Below, one piece after another: positions 20,650-33,924 of a stretch of DNA of 64,000 nt (the stretch's first letter is position 1; each line of letters opens with the position of its first letter). A program made the position numbers and the translations under genes. The DNA is taken from positions 62,053 to 126,052 of the forward strand of contig NW_019775767.1 of the NCBI RefSeq assembly GCF_001039355.2, written 5' to 3'. Below the pieces are notes generated by a model. The model was not told the DNA's origin. It saw only the letters and a program-made list of their open reading frames with translations, and made no database searches. This DNA is from Lingula anatina (lineage: Eukaryota; Brachiopoda; Lingulata; Lingulida; Lingulidae).

Positions 20650-23600
20650 CTTACGTAAAAGTCGCATTAAGAGCCAAATTCACAATAAGTTTCCCCTCGT
20701 GGGAGTCCCTGCGTCTTCTATCCTCCTCCCTACAGATGACCTCCACCTGTGACCTTTGGCATAACTTAATTAAATCTCCTTCGGGACATAAATCAGCGTC
20801 TCTCAGCCACTTAATCAGCTCACCCACGACAAATGGCTTGAAGTAGTTATCATCCACACAGGTTCCCGGATGTTCCACGTTAAACAGGAGTCTATAACTC
20901 TTTGGTGGCTCTAGAGCTGTAACATATATAGACTTCTATTGGTTATGTTCGTAATGCTTAAAAGCACTCAAAGGTAATGGTAAATATGGAACAGAAAAAT
21001 GCCTTGCTAGTAACATCCATGCTACTTTTAAGGGTATTCATAAATAGGGCAGCAACTTAAAGCAATTAAGTCCCGTGTTTTGTCAAAATAATCCATGTTC
21101 TTTGACCTACTAAGTAGAAATCTAAAGTTAAACCATTCACAAACGATATTCTTTTAGAGATTTATCAGATAAGCATGATAACACGCGCTTAATCAGGTGC
21201 GAGAAAACTTGGCCTACCTGTACTAACACATGTATTGGCACATGCTTCATTCGCCAAATGGAACTACAGTATAGATGGCAGCACAGTGAAAAAAACACAG
21301 ACACTCACCAATACAAGCCAGTGTCTTAACAGCGCCCCATTCAAACAGCGGCTCCCACTTTCCCTCCGGATTACACATGTAACTCTGTGGTACATCCGGG
21401 TTCTGTCTGATGTTGCTAGGGACTGAAAGGCACGTGACGTCACAGCGTTCACTGCCGACAGCTGGCTGCCTACAGCGTAAAGTACCACGGTCCGGAACGG
21501 GAATTTTATTTCGGCATTCTTAAACGATAAAGAAATTGAGATTAAAGACTGCACTTACTTCGAACATAATGTCGGGATTGGAACTTTTTTTTTTTGCGTT
21601 TTTCCTCCCAAAAAGGATAAATTATATTAAATCAAGTTGCCCAAACAGCAAAAATACATATCAGTACTGCGAAAAATAGAGTAACTATTACAATTTTTCA
21701 ATTCACAAAAGCCAGAGTTCATGCCAAAGCAAATTTTAAAGCATTGAAATTACAGCAAGTAAGTCATGTCTTTTTAGGAACCCAGAGAATAGCCAGTCAT
21801 ACCCAACATTTTGTCAAGACAACAATCATTAACTAGTATAGTACGCTGCCAATGACTACTCAGTACAAACACTATGTCTAATAGATATTTTGCATACCTT
21901 TCACTATACTTTTCACGTCTACGGTAAATTTGCAGGTAGCTTTGTTTCCTGCATTGTCTTCAGCGGTGTACGTGACAACAGTTGATCCAACGGGAAAAAC
22001 ATGCCCTGTAAAATAATCAGCATATGTTTATACCGTTAGAGATTATGAGGAAGTCGGTACAAAAAATTAATCACTCACATTTCTGAATATTTCCCTTTGG
22101 TTACCTCTCTTGCCATTTCAAACTGATCGTAATATTAAAAAAAAAAAACCTTGCTGTCTTTTAGGCTTGGACAAACAAAATACCTGGGTGATAATTTCTT
22201 TTTATCGTGATGTTCCCTGTGTAACAAAAATAGTTCATACATCAAATTTCTGGGGCCGGTTTCACAAAGCAGTAGTTAGTTAGCGATCGGTAGTTAGCCT
22301 CTCGCTAGTTATAGTGCCGTTTCACGAAGCAGTCGCTAGTTCTCTCGCTCGTTATTGTCTCGTTGTTGCCTTGGATATTTAACGACTGGTCAGACCAGTC
22401 GCTAACTCTAGAGTTTCATCGTACGCATGCGTAATGAGTGAAATAAAAAGGTTGCTTAGTTACCGTTGTCTGTCGTTGTCTCTGTATCCAATATGGCGGC
22501 TACTTTTCTTGCTATCCGTACCGCCAGACGGCAACGTAGACTACGACGTTTTCATGAAAGGCAGAATCTATTAGAATATACACACGATGATGCAATTTAG
22601 AGGTTGCGCCTAGCTGTGACAAAAAGAGCGGCAGAAAGGTGGTGGAGATCCTTTACGACGACCTCAAAGCAGACGTTCTTATGCATTTCCAGCCACCAAA
22701 AATTGGAGAGTTAGTGCTTTCGTGACACTTTTACGCAAGAGTCCCACTTCCGGTAGACGGTTTCGAGACTACGGTGAGTAACGAGAGAACTAACGACCGA
22801 ACTTTACGACTGAACTTAGCGATGAGTTAACGACTGCTTCGTGAAACACCCCTCGAAAATCGCTAAGTTTGCTCGTTAGCGAGGTAGTTCAGTAGTTAGA
22901 ACAACTAACTACTGAACTACTTCGCTATCGCTAAGTTCAGTCGTAAAGTTCGGTCGTTAGTTGTTCTAAATAACTAGGCCTACTGCTTTGTGAAACCGGC
23001 CCCTGAATACTTCCGTTTCAAACGGTTCGCAATATTTTTAACGTGTAATGCAGCATTGTTTCTTAAACCAAAGTTGTCTGTTGTGAGAAATCGAAAAGGT
23101 TTGGGCAAACAAAGTACCTGGGTAATAGTTTCCTTTTATCGTGATGTTCCCAGGGTAACCTATCACTTCCGGTGTAGGCCACGTGACCCGTGACGAGTTG
23201 GACGGTGTGTGGCGCTGCAGGTCGTCTGGACAATTGGTGAAGGTTAATCGTCTGGTGCCTGAAGTAGAAACGAGAGTGGTTGACAAAACATGAATATTAG
23301 GAGTCTGTGTATTAATGTCTCCAGATGTGTTTATATTCCACACGGTTTAACATTGTCAAACCAGGAAAATATCCTTAATTTGTATAATATTTTAGTGGCA
23401 GTAACTTCAAAGATGTAGTCAACTTCGATGTCATTCTGTCACGTTATTATCATAATATCTACTCAATTCTGATTAACTGTATTCACATTTTCCGTGTCGT
23501 CTTGTCAATTATAATAAACGATCATTAATACCAACACTAGCTATCGCACGTTATGGACCAAACACTATAATTCCTTCTCAAAACCTTACCTGGGACTGGC

Positions 23601-25787
23601 AAAGGACTTCTTGCTAAAAACAAAAAATAAATAAAATAGTTTGATAATCTAAGAGACATCACGTGTGCACTTCCACACTTGTAACGTGTTGTAAATAATA
23701 CCAAATTAAATGCACATATCGGTATAATACCAAGCGTTTCTTCAATGTATGTATGGGAATAAACACTTGTCGACGATTCTTTTTTTAACACGTCGTATTA
23801 ATTCCCCTCAGTCCGTTTTTATTCACTAGAAAGATGTAAACATCAAGATTTACACCGCCTCATTAAGTAGAAATGGCATCAAACATGAGTAACGGAAAAT
23901 TATTAGTAACATTTATGACCAAAAGAAAGGAGCAGTCTAAAGATCTTTTATGGCAGAGTGAGTGATTTATTCAGTTTATTCCATGTCCAATTTATTTGAG
24001 TCGTATAAGAAACTAATAGAAGTGGTTTATATACAGCATTGGTCAAAAAGGTTGTCCCACCCCCATTTCCATGTACTTTTATTTACAAATGATAACCTTA
24101 CAGCCGTAAATTGTTAGAAATGGTCCTTTTTATTACCGATACAGTGTCTAACGTGATTAATGGTTTAAAAAATACAAAATAGTGGTAAATATATACATAT
24201 TTTATACCATTTAATAAAATTTATAAGAGGTACCCCCTCAAATCGACTGTTTCACTGTGACTTCTACAGATGTAAAGAAATGTCTATAAAATTGAAAAGA
24301 CGCCATCAAATGTCACCAAATTCACACACAATTAGCATTAGGGTGTGCTTGTTAAAGGTCACGTGCCTAACAGCGTGTGCGTCTACTGCGTACTGCAATT
24401 ATCTCCTGTAGATGGCGCGACAAGACTTCAACATGGGTAACAATTCTGTTTTGTGGGAAATTGTCGCATTATTCTTAAGCAAGTTGGGGGGGTTGATCCG
24501 CGTTTTTATGGGGTTGGTTCTCCTTTGCATTGCACACTCCAATTCATGTCACAGTTGATTAGTAAGTTTAATATCAGGGCTCAAAGATGGTGGTTCCATC
24601 CTTAGACCATTGTTTTTCTTTAACAAACACTTGCCTGGCGAGAGGTGTGAGCAAGTGTGCAGTCATGACAAAGCCTGAAGTTAACTCCAAAGTCAGTTCT
24701 TGAAGATGGAATGAGGTATCAGCTGAGAATGCTACGTTCAGTGATACCACAGGCACCTGAACCTGGCCATCCATCACTGGAAGGAAGTCGATTTTGATGC
24801 AGCATCAAATTATTTCTTGTATCCCATCGATGGTCAAAGAGGGTCCATAGACATGTTAAAAAATGCCTCTCGGAAGGGTGTGTGTAGGGTAATATCGCCT
24901 GAGGTGTTAGATCAATCCGCATTTGGAGAACATTCCAAGCCCATGATATTAGTACATTGTTCCTTTTGGAACAAAACGTAACAGGGGCATTTTAATGTAA
25001 CATTCTCAACAGAAATCTCACTCCATTTGCAAGAGGTGACTTAAGGGATGCTACTGGCTTCGTTGTGACAACGCACTTGCTCACATCTCTCGTCTGGGAA
25101 ACGATTTGTTGCAGTAACACAGGGCTCTAAGGATGGGACAACCGTCTTTGAGTCCTGATATTAATCCTACTGAGCACCTGTGGCATAAATTGGAATGTGC
25201 ATTGCAGAGGAGAACCAATTCCTAAATAATCTTGACCAATTCCGCCACGCTCTTTAGGATGAATGGGACAATATCCCACAAAACAGAATTGTTACCCATG
25301 TTGAAGTCTTGTCACGCCATCTACAGGAGATAATTGCAGTACGCAGTAGACGCACACGCTGTTAGGCACGTGACCTTTAACAAGCACACCCTAATGCTAA
25401 TTGTGTGTGAATTTGGTGACATTTGATGGCGTCTTTTCAATTTTATAGACATTTCTTTACATCTGTAGAAGTCACAGTGAAACAGTCGATTTGAGGGGGT
25501 ACCTCTTATAAATTTTACTAAATGGTATAAAATATGTATATATTTACCACTATTTTGTATTTTTAAACCATTAATCACGTTAGACACTGTATCGGTAATA
25601 AAAAGAACCATTTCTAACAATTTACGGCTGTAAGGTTATCATTTGTAAATAAAAGTACATGGAAATTGGGTTGGGACAACCTTTTTGACCAATGCTGTAT
25701 GTAACTGAGAATCCACAGTCCACCTATGCTCGGTTTATACCGGGGTATGTACCTTTAAGCAACAATTGTAAAATTTTGTTAGGCCCT

Positions 25788-25854
<67 letters not shown>

Positions 25855-26722
25855 CTAAACATGTGCTAGAACCAAAAAGTATTATATAATTAATATAAAA
25901 TATAAACGAACTTTGTCAAAATACCCATTTTGATCGCCAGACATAACTATCCAGATATGTTTAGGTTTTGAAATACATGTGAAATTAAGATTTTCGTCAA
26001 CAAACCTGCTGTCCAAGTTTCCACCCGTAGACGAAGACTAGAGGGAATAAAACCGAAACTCTCCAAAACACCTCGCAGCTCTGTATCCAAAACACTCAGA
26101 ACGCCATCTATGTTATTGTCAGGCAAGGCGACCCTTCGTTTATTCCGTGGGCCTGTTTGAACATATGCTCGAAAATCTATGAGAAGTCCACCAGTACTTG
26201 CGTACCTTTTCAAACAGAAAACGGAAAGGAAACAATTTCGCGCCACTTTCATTATACTAACCAGATACAATTATTATTACAGGTATTATTATTGTTGTTG
26301 TTGCTGTTGTTGCTGTTGTTATTATAATATTTATGATTAAAATTTGCCAATAACCTTTAGTAAGCAGTGCATATCTTGATGTTACCTCACATCTTTTAGA
26401 ACCGTTTCTACAAAAAACTCTCTGGAAACTGCATTGCCTATTCCTCTCACGGCGTTGGAGATCTGAGCAAAGGAAGTTTGTCGAACACTCGGCTGATGTT
26501 CCACTCCTCCGGCATACAGGGATGGTTCTGTGTAATCCTTCGGGGATGACGTGAGATAACTTGATTTCATGGTACCGGTAAACGTTTGTATATCTGAATT
26601 ATGAAATCAAAATGGATAGGCTATGATTAAGTTGGTAGAGTTACGTGGAAGGTAAAATTGTTTCCGTGCGTTTTTGTTGCATTCTTTTGTTCTTTATTCC
26701 TTTCATTATCATTATTCTTTAT

Positions 26723-26761
<39 letters not shown>

Positions 26762-29700
26762 CATGCATATATGGCAAAGCATCAGATATGACAACAGATC
26801 AGGTGAACAAGCCAGCCATGTCACTAGTGGAAGATCCCAGGTTGAGATCGCAATGCCGGTCAGTTACCAAGTTACAGTATCAGAGTAATGCATACTGTAG
26901 TTCTGATTCTAACTCTTCTGGCTATCTCAAAACAAATAAACCACGGCTTATATATATTCCGCGTACATCGTGTGTAACCAAGTTCGTGTTTTTCACCCGA
27001 CAGCTCATAGCCTATCATGGTTACATAAAAGAAACATTTTACTTTGTGTTTCTCCAGAATACGTTTTAAAAAACCTTGACACAGATCACAAATGTTACTA
27101 ACCAGAATACTTCAGCAGGTATCTTTGTGAGCTATACCGTCTGTATGGCTTCTTTCCCCAAACCTCTATAGAGTAGTACCCTTGCCTTTCGCCTCTAGAT
27201 TGCGTTGGCGGTACCCGTAAGGGGTAGATCACTGTCGAACTCGCCGGAACCAGAGTACGATGCAGGTTTTGTAACCCGTCTTTCACAAACGTCACGAATG
27301 TGTTTGAGTCGTAGTTTGAAACTGAGAATGTAAGGGTTTCCGTCCTCTCATCAACGACCGGTGCTGAGATTTCCACAACTGATTCTGAAAATTCAGTATG
27401 TCCCAAATGTGCCAACATGTAGTCATGCTTTATACAAAACACTCATTAATTAAGCGTATAACAGTATCCGTCAAAATGTTATAAATGTTATAAAATATAT
27501 TAATCATTGAGCTCTGAAGTCCTTCATCGATTTGTAAACAATGGTCACTATACAAGGAATATATGTATGGACTCTTCTACAATATATCTGTTGTACTTCA
27601 CATAATTTATAATACATTCAAAATGTACTTCGTGCGTACCGGAAACGGCCACATCTAATTCACATATATACGGCAAAGGCTCGTCGCAGTTTGTAGATGC
27701 GTACAGAATCCGACCAGTAACCCAATTCTGGTCGAAAGCCAAGCACGTTTCTTCTAGCATGAGAGTATTCAGGACAGGATTGGCGCCAGATCCCTCTCCA
27801 GTGAATCCAGATTGATCGGGCAGGGTGGACCCTCCAATCAGAGACCGTAATTGATCCATATGGACGACACGTCCGTCTGCTAATTTGCATAATGATGTCT
27901 CCACACGACATGTAACACCCACCCTGGCGTATTCCACTGGAACATAACAATGTTTGCCACGAGAAAATGAAAAAAAAACGATTGATAAGCTGTCCCTTCA
28001 ATAAAATATTTTACTCACTTCCTGCGCTTTCTTTCATAAAGCAACTATCTGATAAGTACTGGCTTTTTACAAAAAAATCATTATTATTACTATTATTATT
28101 TATCATTATTATTATTATTATAAAAAGAAAACAATATATAAAATAAAGATCCAAACTGGTTTCAAAAATGAAAATGAATTAAAAAAGGAACGACAAAAAC
28201 AACTTATCCTGGTTAACTTTTCCTGGACCGCAATCTTCGTATAACCCACTCAAGTCCTCACCTTCCATAAAAACAAATCCACGGATAGCAAATGATCTGC
28301 TAAAGGACGAGGTTGGAGAAAACAACCTGCCTCCCTCCGAAGAACAGTAAGACTCGGCACTCTCGTAAGATTCCGGCCGTTTCACAAATATCAAACATTT
28401 TTCAAGTTCAGGTGATCCTCGCCAACCATCCGGGCATTTCAAAACTAAAAGAGATTACGACGCAAAGAGTGGCTTAAGAAAGTTGTGCTTTGAGCAATAT
28501 TACTGTTAAATAGATATCAACATAACTTACGCCTTCTACATGTAGTTAAAATATGTACGCCTGTTGACGATTCACTTAAATGTCAACAAAACGAAACGTA
28601 TGGATGTCATTGTTTAAGGTTACACCCCAAATAATCAAGACAACATCACTCAGTCAGTCAAAAGCAAAGACTTCCTAGAGCGTGGCTCATCTGATTACGG
28701 TACGATTAAATCTATATTTGTGGCCATCCACAAGGATAATTAAGATTGCCTCTCCTTGCTCAGCAAATAGAAAGTAATTAGTTTTATCTCAAGATCGGAG
28801 CGAGGGGGTAAAAGTGTAGCTGGAATACCAGCGAGGGCAGCTTGAACCACTCCCCCCCTCCCACTTCCACCCCACCCCATCCCACCTCACCCCCGGATCT
28901 GCCATATATAATGCTCACCTGTGCTCAGTTCCGGTCTGATGGGGGTGTGGGTACAAACAGAGGGCAGTCTGCTGTCACATGGCTCGGTGGTGAGGTTTAC
29001 GCGACCGTAATTAAAATTATCTCTCGCAGCAACGCAGTTACCATGGAGCGGGAGAGGCTGATTGTCCGACCACTGCCAAACGCCCCGTTCACTTTTCAAA
29101 TTATAGAAAAAAATGCGTCACTACGGAAACGTTATTTTACTTATCAATTTAAGAAAATGAAATATGTGTACAAACAAGTAAGCCATGCTAAATGTGAATG
29201 ACAAACGTCAAAATGCCAAAATTAGATTTATAATTAGTCATTTTTTGAACATGCTGCCAAATAAAATTATATGAATCGCCCAAAAACGTAACATCACGGA
29301 TCGTCTCCGCTCTAGCCAAAAATGATGTCAAGTTTTAGACCAAGAAAATTGGTTTACTGACGTTTACTATGAGCCCATTATGCTCTAAAATAAAATTAGT
29401 AAATAATGTATGTAATGGCCTGAAACGTTGACAGCGTTAGCCATACCTTTGTTGTTATAGAATAGAAGCAATGGCCCTCTTATTTTAATTACTACTACTA
29501 CCTGTACAACTGATTTATCCTCTGTCAAATTAGCCTAAATGTTGATCGAAAAACTTAAGATCAAATTCGGGCCAAAGTCAAGGCTCCGTGGTTTTTACCT
29601 GTAGTTAACAGGGTGGGGAAATGCACCTTCCCAGATCAGGTTTTGGCTGTCTTGGCTCAACAACATGCTTGTCCAATATCGTGAAACCATATCTGAAAAT

Positions 29701-31755
29701 GACAAACCAAATGAAATAATTATTTACTTTGACGTCTGCAGCCGATGTAAAGCCACTTGTTTTCGTAGATATATAAATAGCCAGGTTTAAATTAATAAAC
29801 TCTGAATGAAACATTTAAAATTAAGAGCCCATAACAATACGATGAACAAAAGTATGACATCCCATAACCCTTTATGATATAGAAACAACACGCCACCAAG
29901 AAATAAGCGTGAACGAAAGGGTCGTAGCAGTAGCAAACTGTATTTTCAAAACGTTTATCCAGAGTTTACCAAAATTAACCAGCTTATTTGCAATTTAATT
30001 ACATTTCAATCATCATCATCATTTACGATGCTCCTTTTTTCATTTTTTCAAAACAAATAAAAAGTCACATGTGGAATGATTAGTCAAAAGATGGGTATCA
30101 AATTTTAGATATGAATTTGTTTTAAATAGTATTTTGCACTAGATTCGTTTGGAAAATGTACTTTGAAAAAGTCATATTCCTATGTCTACATATCCTTTAA
30201 AACTGCTTATCTCCCCGAATCAGACCTTTAAGTCCCTAAATTTAAAAAATATCTGATGAAGATGTTTCTTACCATAATGTCCGTACCACAGTCGTGAAGG
30301 TCTTAATGAATTATGATTCGTTTTGAACACATTATGGGAGTAGAAATAATGCAATTAAATAGGCACTGGTTGACGAATGATTTCTAGGAGCTTCACTTTT
30401 AGAACACTCTTAGTAGGTACTATCGCGACCTCTCGAATATGTTTTAAATACCTGTATATGAATTTACATTAAGGCAACTTACTAGCAGCAGAAGAAAGTG
30501 TGTAAGAGTAATATGGAACATGTGACCACGCAATGTAGGACAATGCTAACATATTGCTGGAGTGGGAGCGGCAGCCTTCCACTGCCTCGGTCCATGACAT
30601 GGGGTTGGCTTGAATCATGACGCAAACGGAACCAGAAGATACAGCTGCGCCAGACTGCCTCTTTCGCCTAGCGGCTAATGCAGGTACCACGTTGATAAAA
30701 CCATCGCGACACGCAGAACCTGATTGAATTAACATGAAATTGTAAAGTAATGCATGTAATAAACCAATATTGCTATTATATTTCACGATAGGATAAAGTC
30801 TGAGGGCAAACGAAGTGCGTTATTAAACACTTTACACATATGAAGAAGAATTTGTGATATGATTTCGTTTTTTTTCTTTTTTGTTTTTTTTTGTTTTTTT
30901 TTTTTTTTTTGTTTTTTGTTTTTTTCCTCAATTTGGAGTATGCTGTGACCCTGGGAACCTAAAGAAACATTAGAATTGATACACAGTTTCCACTTACCGC
31001 TATAAAGCTCACATCTACTATCCCGTAGGTTCCAGAAGTGACCTTCGTCACAAAGGCACGTGTCATTTCGGCCGTCAAGATCCGTGTCCTGACAAGATAC
31101 CGAATAGGACATTTTATAAAAACCTTCACGCCGCAGGCACTGCTCAGTGGATGTGCAACTGGAACCGATGGCTGAAATACGAAAGAAAAGGGCGCATAGC
31201 GATCATTGTTGGTAAGGTTAGGGTTGGTAAAGACTACCCAGGGTACGGGGGGACCTGTAGGTACTTCTTAAACGGTACCTTATATCACCTCGCTTGGCAC
31301 TCAGCACTTAGTGGTTGAAGCAGCGGTAGAGTATCAGCTGGTCTGACACTAAAAAGGATAACAAGTGTTCATTTTGGACCAAAAATGAATTTTCCTGGGG
31401 TAAACGGCAATTTTCCCACACTTACCAAAGATCAACGAATCCATTTCTAGATTCAAATTTAGTCCCTGTTTTTTAAGCGTTTTTTCATTTATTTATCAAT
31501 GGAGGTCACGTGATCCAGTGACAAGCACATATTTTAGAATAATTGTTATAACTGTCAATTTTTGTGGTAAAATAGAATATTACATCTCTATGAGGTGTTT
31601 ATAAGGTGATTATTTAGAAAAATAAATGTTATACGAAGAGTTGTTATCCCTTTAAGTACATTGTCATTGCTACTTTGCAGCGCCTCGATCAGCAACTGTT
31701 GAGAACGTCTATTTCCAGTTTCACTCAGGGTCAGCAATATGCGTGGCATACTGTG

Positions 31756-31802
<47 letters not shown>

Positions 31803-33878
31803 GGTACATGGAAATCAGACTACTGCACCCACATTATATCAAACTATTGTATGTTGTTCGGGATAACATACGGATAATACCGTGTACTTTTTATTCTTCC
31901 CCGCACTGTACATGTATACATACCCAGTTCACACAATCTCACAGTGGTGTTGTAGAAGTGGCCGAAATCACATCGACAGAAATAGCCACTTTGTTCACTC
32001 ACGTAGCTACATCTCATCTTACTGTCACCGACTCCTGAACATATGTTCCGGTTAAAGGTACAGGAACTATTGTAGGCTGAAAATAGGCATTAAATACTAG
32101 GCCTAAAATGAGCATTTGCACATAAAAAATTATTTGCTGGAAAATTAAAAAGCTTAAAGAATATTATTCAGTCAATCATTTGTATTTTAGACAGTTGGAT
32201 AATAACTGGTACTTATCCACTTATAGAAAAGAACTGGTACTATACATGCATTGTACTAGTATAATATTAACCATTTTCTTTTCTTTAAGTTCTAGCGCAA
32301 GATTTCACTTCAGTGATTCCGTCCCATCACTGATTTATATTTGATCTAAATAGACTAAAGCCGTTTTTAAATAAAAGGCCTACACTGAACTTTTATAGAG
32401 TAAAAACCAATTTTATGGAAATACGGAGATATTTAGGATATTCGCTTTAAATTCATTTACTTAAATCCCTAAGGTGCACAATAATATTTTTAAGTTACAA
32501 TACATAATTATAATAATATAATGATATTATATTACAAACCGTACACGGGATTAAAAAACCTTTTTGGGGGGTCGAAGATTCATGTTTTTCAACGACTACC
32601 CATGGTTTTTAGATTGAAACTAGAAAATTTCACTCGTGCCGTTTAAAATTTAGTAAATTAGATAACATGGACAGAAACGTTTTAGTTTAATGATCGTACT
32701 TTTTCCAACCATTTTAGCTAATGTTCACCATCACTATAAAGAAGTAATTTATGCCGCTGTACATGTAGAAAGGTGTAGCGAGCATTGTATGTCAGTAAGA
32801 CACCATTTAAGTTGCAACTGCATGGCCCCAGTCCAGGATTATTTGAAGGGGGGTTCCGGAATGACAGGCCTCGGATGGAAAGCCGACCATCGCCCCCTTG
32901 GCGTGGGGTTTGGGTCCTGCTCAAGGACCCCAAAAAAATTTGGTGTTTTGGAGGACAAACGGTGTCCTTTGCCTCGGTTTAGAACTATGATTCAGCTAGT
33001 CAAAATTCTAATTTCAAGAGGTGAATATTGGTGTGGTATATATTTCAGAAATCGCCGCTGATACTCACCCCGCTGACACTGTTGTGTGGTTTGGTTGTGG
33101 AAGAACCCAGTCTGGCAGACACAAGTCCCATTCACACACACTGTATTGCTCCCATACGGACAACTGGACTGACAAGGACTGTTAATCACTGAGCCTGAAG
33201 TGGAAGGAATCTCATACGAGTTCATCAAAGTCTCCATATCACAGAGACTAGTTAAAATTTTAGTTGTTGGCTTTGTCTATTTTCTCATTTATACACTTAT
33301 ACTGGATTCACATACCTAGATCGGTCTAACATGATCGATCCATCTCCAAGGGGATTGTCGCTAAATTGCATTCAGCTTAACCGGCTTAGATGTCTGGCAC
33401 GGCAACTAAAGCTGCTAAAAGATAATTTTAATTAAAATTACCCCCTAGCAGCTTCAGTAGGCGTGACAGACATATAAGCCGCTTTAGTTGATTGCAATTT
33501 AGCGAGAATCTCCTCGGAGATAGATCGATCCACAGTTAGAAAGATAGGGTTTTGGAATGGTCCCAAAAATTTAATTCAGCGGAATGGACTATTTTCTGTG
33601 ACGCACGTATATGTTTTACCTACTCACCTGCTCGACATCGACCCCGTAGGAAATTGTGACCAGGAGCGCATTTACAGCTGCCGGGCGTGTTGTCCAACAG
33701 GAGACCCGTACAAACGAGGGAGGAATCCCCGCAGCCAAGTTCACTGTAACACTCCTGGTTATAGCCTTTAATGAAAACCACCTTTTTTTAGTAATGTGAC
33801 CCCCACACGTGATTTCATACAAAGCTGAAGTCTTGTCTCAAAACTCTTTTTTATATTTTATTATTACTATTACTTTTC

Positions 33879-33924
<46 letters not shown>

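Noticed and set aside
32690-33061. 123-codon plus-strand frame next to gene B exon 7
   Set aside because: It is on the wrong strand for the gene, has no domain, and overlaps the real exon's donor region.
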